Both the position numbers and the translations under genes were made by a program. This document shows, one piece after another, positions 58,401 to 64,000 of a stretch of DNA of 64,000 nt. Source of the stretch: Brachynemurus nebulosus (taxonomy: Eukaryota > Arthropoda > Insecta > Neuroptera > Myrmeleontidae); NCBI GenBank assembly GCA_035578155.1, contig JAPWDM010000001.1:161483498-161547497 (forward strand), written 5' to 3'. Position 1 is the first letter of the stretch. Each line of letters starts with the position of its first letter. The notes under the pieces were generated by a model. The model worked only from the letters and a program-made list of their open reading frames with translations. It did no database searches and was not told the DNA's origin.

Positions 58401-59943
58401 TTTAAAGCAAAGGTATAGCCTAGATACCACTGTACAAATTTATTAATTAAAACACTGATAAATAATAGGTAAAATCTAAAAAAAAATATTTAAAAATTGT
58501 AGATTAAATTCAAATGTTTCTGTAAAATTTTTGATATAAAATTATTATATTTGCTATAAAACATGAAACGTAATAGTAAAAACTAAATTTAGTTTTTCAG
58601 AAAAGTTTATACGAGAAAAAATTACGTACTTTTCAAGAATAACGTAGAAAATTATAAAATATTTATACGAAAATAAACGTCACTCAGGGAATCTCGTAAT
58701 AATTCTGTTACAGATGCAAGACTTGTTAGATTTTATAACAAAGGAAAATTCTCGTATGTACATAGGTACAATGAACATTTCTCATAAGTATTTTCTCATT
58801 ACAGCAACAAACGAATAAGGAAAAGAAAAGAAATTAAAAAGGAGTGTGCAAAAAGAAAAAAACGTAAATATGAGAGCTTGTTAAATATTTTAAATAAATA
58901 GCACATTCATACAGCTATAAGGGGACATGTTATAAGGATTAAAGTGTAGTAAAAATATGTTTCTAGGTCATAATCCAGTTCATAAGATTAAAAAATTGCT
59001 TTGAAACGTTAAAGAGAATTAAAATTTTATTTCATTTCGTTTTACAACAAACGACATAAGAATCATGAATAACAGACTAACTCATCTTCAATGCTCTATT
59101 TTTCGGATGCCTCATAATTTTGAATTTCTTCTTAAAATGGTCTAAGAAATTCTTATACTATGATTTCACAATAGGTAATTAATTTTAATTTGATAATATT
59201 ATCAGTCTCAATGTGTTCCTATTGTTCCTGAAGAAAATTTTTCATTTAAATTGAATTTGCACACGAGTGTTATAATGAAAAGTTTCCTGGTAATTTAACG
59301 AGAAGCACTGCAAACGAGCGATACGACAGAGCAATTGGAGTACTTTTGAGTTGACACCATTTTTTTTGAGTTAAATTGCTTTTAGGTAGCAAACTTCAGT
59401 TATAGAAAATACACATTTATCCAAAATAAAATATAAAAATTAAGTGCAATACGGTAAGACAATTTAATGAATAAAAAAAGTTTCATACAATAAGTATATA
59501 AATCATTTTATGAAAACAAAATTTTTTATTGACAATATTAATCCACAATTTGACGCATGGAAATAATCTAAAATGATAACAAAAAGACGAGATGTTCTTC
59601 TTATATTCGTGCAAATTGCCATCACAACACAAGAGCTATAATGCCTATAATAGATATTATAGAAATTTATTTCATATTAATTTTATTTTAATTATATTAT
59701 AAACCAGCAATAATTTATAATTTATGATTTAGAAACACAGAATTAATTAACTTTTTGTACGTAGATTAATTCCCACAGAGTGGTGAAAAGCTTAATTAAA
59801 TTCAATGGAATTTATATATCAAACATTTACGCAATGTACGTCGTCACAGACAATATGAATGTAGTGTAGCATCTTAAACGTTTTCAAGAAATTTGTATTT
59901 ACATAAATTATTGTATATTTTGTTTTTGGTTTAAAGCGATTAA
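58401..59943. other. No gene seen
   Basis: AT-rich spacer with no recognised element. Confidence 0.5.
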
Positions 59944-60398
59944 TAGTATATTATGCAATAAGTGCGGGAAGTTGTCGATTGCCCACGAGAGCAAAGTTGA
60001 TCGTAGTGAGTGCGCTCAACTTCGCTCGAGTAGTTGTGTTAACACTGTTTGATCGAAAAATGTTAACACTGCTTGGTCCGTTACAGTTTAAAATGTTACT
60101 TGCAATAAAAATCTCAATTTCGATAAAAATGTCGCTTACGATAAATCGGCGGTAATGGCTCAATATAAAGTACTTTGTTTACTTGCTCGTTACTACGCAA
60201 CATATATTAAATTAAAACTCTATACATACATTAGTCACAAAACAATCGCAAACCCATTGAATAATGGTCAATACTGTGATTTCATTGGTCAAAAAGGTGT
60301 GTAGTAATGATCATTCCTCCATACCTTTGAATAATGCCTAACCTTCTCAACAATTAACAGATATATAATGAATGTGTTCTTCAACAGGAGTAGAAAAA
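59944..60398 (+). repeat. Dispersed repeat copy C (left part divergent)
   Basis: From about 60170 to 60398 it matches copies A and B (CTCGTTACTACGCAACATAT, CTGTGATTTCATTGGTCAA, GGAGTAGAAAAA). It contains the empty site ACGCAACATATATTAAATT. The left 220 bp shares only the AGTATATTAT border and is different sequence, so this is a variant or chimeric copy. The 70-codon minus frame at 59951-60163 lies in the divergent part and is not supported. Confidence 0.65.
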
Positions 60399-61702
60399 TA
60401 TTGTTTAAATTAATTTGTTGGTGGTTTCTATACAAAATAATTATGAAATATTTATTGAATGAAAAGTCGAGAGGCGGCTTTGCGTGTTTTGATTAAATTT
60501 TTGCGTGTTTTACTGTCAATTTGCGTGCAAAAACTATACTTTCCGCACGCAAAAAAGTATGTGTGAAGAGTACAGTGGGCAAACAGCTATTTTGCGTACA
60601 AAAATGTGTGCGCCGAGTTAGTACTTCTCTCGCATGAGTAATAAAAAAATAATTATTTGTACTAGTAAAACTGAAGTTACCTTTTGAATCTGTTTGAAAT
60701 TAAATTCAGTTGATTTTGTTGGAGTGACTCAAATATGAATTGCTACTTTGGGCATAACTTTACTATTCTTTCATAAATTTTCGATATTTTTTAGCAATCT
60801 GTTTAGTAGGTTTATAACGAAATATGTAACGTAGCTAAAAAATCAAACAAATTAATAGTCAATAAGCCAAGAATATTTAAAATTACACTAAATTTGCTTT
60901 GCAGCACAAAAAAATATTATTATCACAGTCAACGTAAACGATTACTTTTCTCCCTTTAAATATTAGTAGCACAATTATCGGATATCAATTGTTTTATTTG
61001 CTTCTACAGAAATGAATAAATACCTTTAGTTAACGCAAAAATTTGATGATCTTTTAACGGACCTGTATTTTGCACTTTACTACTGGCCAGCTATTGCAAA
61101 TGGTATGATTAAACAATAACCTGTCCGCCAAAACTTTAAGATATACTTTTTGTGTATTTTTCGATATTGATCCCAAATCTGAAATAGAAATTCCTCTGTC
61201 TGTTTAGTTGCTAAAGAGCGCAATCGCTTTTCGGGCCAAGTGCAATAACTCAAAAACGATGCAAGATAGAAGAATGGTATTTCTGTGATAAAGCTTAATA
61301 TAAATATCTTACGTCAAATTGAAATAAATCTTACATAAAATTGAAATATTCATCACTTTTGACCCAACCGGTACTTGAGTAGACATTAGGCATTACTTTT
61401 GACGCACCCAATACTTTGGTGGAGGTGAGTATCACTTTTTAGCAAACCTGAACAATAAGCATAGTACAGTCCTCTACTTTCAGAATTTCAGTTTCTGAAA
61501 TTCTTTTATAATCTCGATCTTGGTGAATGTTAATACTGAGTGTTAATAAATTTGAGTCTATTATGGATACGTTGATTTCGTTCCATTTTAAAATGGACCG
61601 GAGCCCTATGACAAGTGGATAAATTAACCTAGGTTATCTGTAAAACTGAGTTAAGTAACTCTGAAAATTTTTAAGTACTATATAAGTATTTTTAACTACG
61701 GA
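60399..61702. other. No gene; GCGTG-rich patch at 60480-60620
   Basis: The phrase TTTGCGTG / GCACGCAAA recurs between 60478 and 60560 in both orientations, perhaps a decayed MITE. No coding support. Confidence 0.4.
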
Positions 61703-61897
61703 CTAGAAGAGACTTTTCTCTGCCGTAAGTATGGTTTGGTGAATAAATTTACGTCCCAGGTTTTATTTTCTTGTGAGGCGTAGTCTTTTTGAGATGTATT
61801 TAAACATCTAAAATCTATATATAATATTGATTTCCGAGACAGATAGAAGTGCAGATTTTAGTTAAGTTCTGTGTTTCTACGAGGAACTGGACGTTAG
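61703..61897 (+). pseudogene. Second, decayed LINE C-terminal remnant
   Basis: The plus-strand frame reads LEETFLCRKYGLVNKFTSQV then LFSCEA, followed by several stops, and finishes FLRGTGR-stop. It parallels LLESPLCRRCG...HVLYSCEA...FFAGLGIS-stop of the copy at 43776-44129. The nucleotides around the stop (TTAGCTAGTCC) are shared. It is followed by a short 3' UTR and a TTAA-repeat tail at 61951-61967. Confidence 0.65.
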
Positions 61898-61950
61898 CTA
61901 GTCCTTTTAGATTTTGGCGGATCTCGTTCTGGTGGTCGACACATACACCA

Positions 61951-61967
61951 TTAATTAATTAATTAAA
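61951..61967 (+). repeat. (TTAA)n tail of the LINE remnant
   Basis: ATTAATTAATTAATTAA directly after the LINE 3' UTR, of the simple-repeat type that ends many non-LTR elements. Confidence 0.55.
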
Positions 61968-61969
61968 AT

Positions 61970-63430
61970 TTAAGTAGGATTTAAAATCAAATATTAGTTT
62001 AAAGAACAACAGAACTGAAATTAGTGATAATCGCTTTTTAAATTATACCTATTAGATTAATATTTTAAAACAATATAATAACTCTAAAATAAGTTAACAA
62101 TACAATAACTCTAAAATAAGTTAACAATACCTAAAACGAAAAAAATATTTTGTGACTGACACTTTTATCTGTCTAACTATTTCAACATATTATACAACAA
62201 CAAATCGTTAGCTGGGAAATTAAATTATTTGATGGTAAACATCATCAAACGAATTAAAAATTTGTTGTAGGCACAAACAAACAGGCACAACAAAATATAC
62301 GTATACAAATAAAATTAAAATTGATTTTGTTATTCAAATCAGTTGTTACATATTTATTTTCAAATTGTACCAATTACAATTTACTTCAATATATTATTTT
62401 GTATCACTATTCAGACTAATATTTACACTATTATGTATACATACATAAATACCGGATGATTCAAAAACACAAGTAAATATTTTTAGAGTTTGCTAGAATT
62501 AGTTATTTGAAATCTAAAAAGATTTTTATAAAATACAGAATAAATTCAAGAATTGCACACTCCAAAAAATACACAAATGAGAGGAGCAAGCGCCAAACCT
62601 TTTGCTTACAATTGTAAACCTATGCTATTTGTTTATAGACATCCACATCACTCCTACTGGTTTATTTTCATTATTGACAGTGCGCATGTACCATTATTAA
62701 GATAAGCAAATAAAATACGTACTTATTGCAAAAATACATAGTGGTGTACAAGTTTTGAATTAGAACTGTTCGAACATTTTTTAGCACTTTTTGAACTTCC
62801 TCTGTATCAGTAAACTGAGATTTTTCGCATGAGTAAACTGACATAAACATCGCAGATTCATTTTGATAGACTTCTAAAGATTTTATACGATTCACAAATA
62901 AACCATTTTTGGATCCCTTTTAGAAGTTAATGGAAGGAATTTTGTTTTACTAAATTATGATATGGAGATATTATTGTTGGATTTGTATTTTCGAACTAAC
63001 TTCATTACTACATTTCATAATCAACTAATACAAAAGATCAACTCTAATTATTTTAATAATCAGTTGATGTTTATATAGACGATACAACCTCAAAGAGCGT
63101 CTCTTTTGAAACACCCTATATACATATCCGAAAACTCATTTAAATCAATTACAGTAGTTCAGTTATTTTTAATGCAAATGGTATTTTCGATATTATTGCG
63201 ATATATGTATCGGTAGCTATGATTTGTTGATGTTTAAATTACAGTAGGTATTTATTTTTGTTGTTCCCGGGTGACACTAATTAAGGACGTGCTCTACAAA
63301 ATTTCATGTCAAAAGGTAAAAATGTTGTTTACCAATCTAATTATTACCTATATATCGCAAAAACTGGTTTGCTTTTAAAGTAATATTGGTTACCGTATTC
63401 ATTTCAATACTATTAATGTTAACATTTTTT
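61970..63430. other. No gene called; one weak minus-strand frame and a direct duplication
   Basis: A 74-codon minus-strand frame (62671-62895) has protein-like composition (FTDTEEVQKVLKNVRTVLIQ) but no recognised domain or convincing splice sites. A 26-28-bp direct duplication built on AATAACTCTAAAATAAGTTA lies at 62074-62128. Confidence 0.4.
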
Positions 63431-64000
63431 ACTGTTTCGTAACAATATTGTCAAAACGGAATACTTATGCCATCACTCCGGTGTCTGTCTGTTTGTCACA
63501 GGCAATTACTTCGGAAACTATTCGACGTACACAGGCAAATTTTCAAATATTTGTGGCCAAAACTCCCATACATGAAGTCAGCCATATTGGTCAATAACTT
63601 AATTTTTTAAATCTTATTGGTTCCTTGATTTGAATGACAGAGCCCACGTAAAATTTTAAACGAATGTTTTAACTGTTATTTACTATTACAAAGTATCGCC
63701 TCATAAACAACAAGTGAAAACGGCATAAAATTGAGCTTATCAAAAAAAAAGTGTCGTGTTTCAAAAGTGGTGTAAGTTTCATCGTGGATTTTGAACCTAG
63801 GGGTGTGTATCTGTGTATTTAAAATGGATTTGTATTTTGTTTTTTATTTGTTTGCAAAAAAACAGAGCAAAACTAATTTATAACGCAAAGGGCATAGCCG
63901 GGTAAGATAGGGAAAACGGCCCTTGACGCAAAATTGATTGTTTTTATAGGAAATAATACTTCTTAGCCCCAGATACATTCCTGCCAAATTTCAACCCTCT
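63431..64000 (+). repeat. Interspersed repeat fragment at the window edge
   Basis: Contains GTGTCTGTCTGTTTGTCACA, GGAAACTATTCGACGTACAC and later GGGCATAGCCGGGTAAG. This phrasing is typical of insect LINE/Helitron-derived repeats. It may continue beyond the window. Confidence 0.4.

Noticed and set aside
62671..62895. 74-codon minus-strand frame
   Set aside because: Protein-like in part but no motif, no clear splice sites and no conservation evidence available.

Overview
This window is AT-rich eukaryotic DNA, most likely from an insect or another arthropod. The evidence is the mix of DNA transposons (Mos1/SETMAR-type mariner, Tc1, pogo/Tigger-like, piggyBac, hAT, PIF/Harbinger), an RNase H-type non-LTR retrotransposon tail, tRNA-derived heads, long (TA)n tracts, and no bacterial-style operon or dense coding. 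The species cannot be named from the sequence. No complete protein-coding host gene is visible. The best host candidate is a 145-codon open segment at 2678-3115 on the minus strand that could be a first coding exon. Most other ORFs of 60-130 codons are chance frames or lie inside repeats.

Layout. 1-2038: left edge of a minus-strand LTR retrotransposon (LTR plus a tRNA-Leu-type primer-binding site); its body runs off the window. 3.4-4.0 kb: TA-flanked MITE (ACGTAAAAGCCCC family; further copies at 49.8 and 56.2 kb). 7.07-8.74 kb: about 170-bp satellite monomers beside a Mutator-like element with a perfect 9-bp duplication. 10.0-12.9 kb: pogo-like fragment, then a nested pile of repeats. 13.6-15.8 kb: two pogo-like TIR elements. 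16.1-17.0 kb: unclassified TIR element. 18.6-19.1 kb: deleted mariner. 20.2-21.1 kb: deleted pogo element with a zinc-finger remnant. 23.7-27.0 kb: three inverted-repeat elements, including a 1.6-kb foldback element. 27.9-29.0 kb: third GGGT-type TA element. 32.5-33.0 and 35.3-36.1 kb: hAT elements. 37.9-38.9 kb: piggyBac MITE. 43.7-45.2 kb: LINE 3' end and a deleted Tc1. 46.1-47.9 kb: MITE and a deleted mariner split by a hAT MITE. 49-54 kb: hAT end, short MITEs, Tigger-like MITE, second copy of the 10.6-kb repeat, Harbinger MITE. 55-60 kb: satellite monomers, MITE carrying a long (TA)n, second CTTGGT hAT MITE, third copy of the 10.6-kb repeat. 61.7 kb: second, decayed LINE 3' end.

The useful biology is the transposon stratigraphy. 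Many insertions can be delimited to the base because target-site duplications survive, and two are supported by related copies that lack the insert. Nothing here is a complete autonomous element; every transposase trace seen is truncated or frameshifted. All boundaries, families and similarities were read by eye from this one window. Superfamily names rest on TIR termini, duplication length and short protein motifs, not on database searches.
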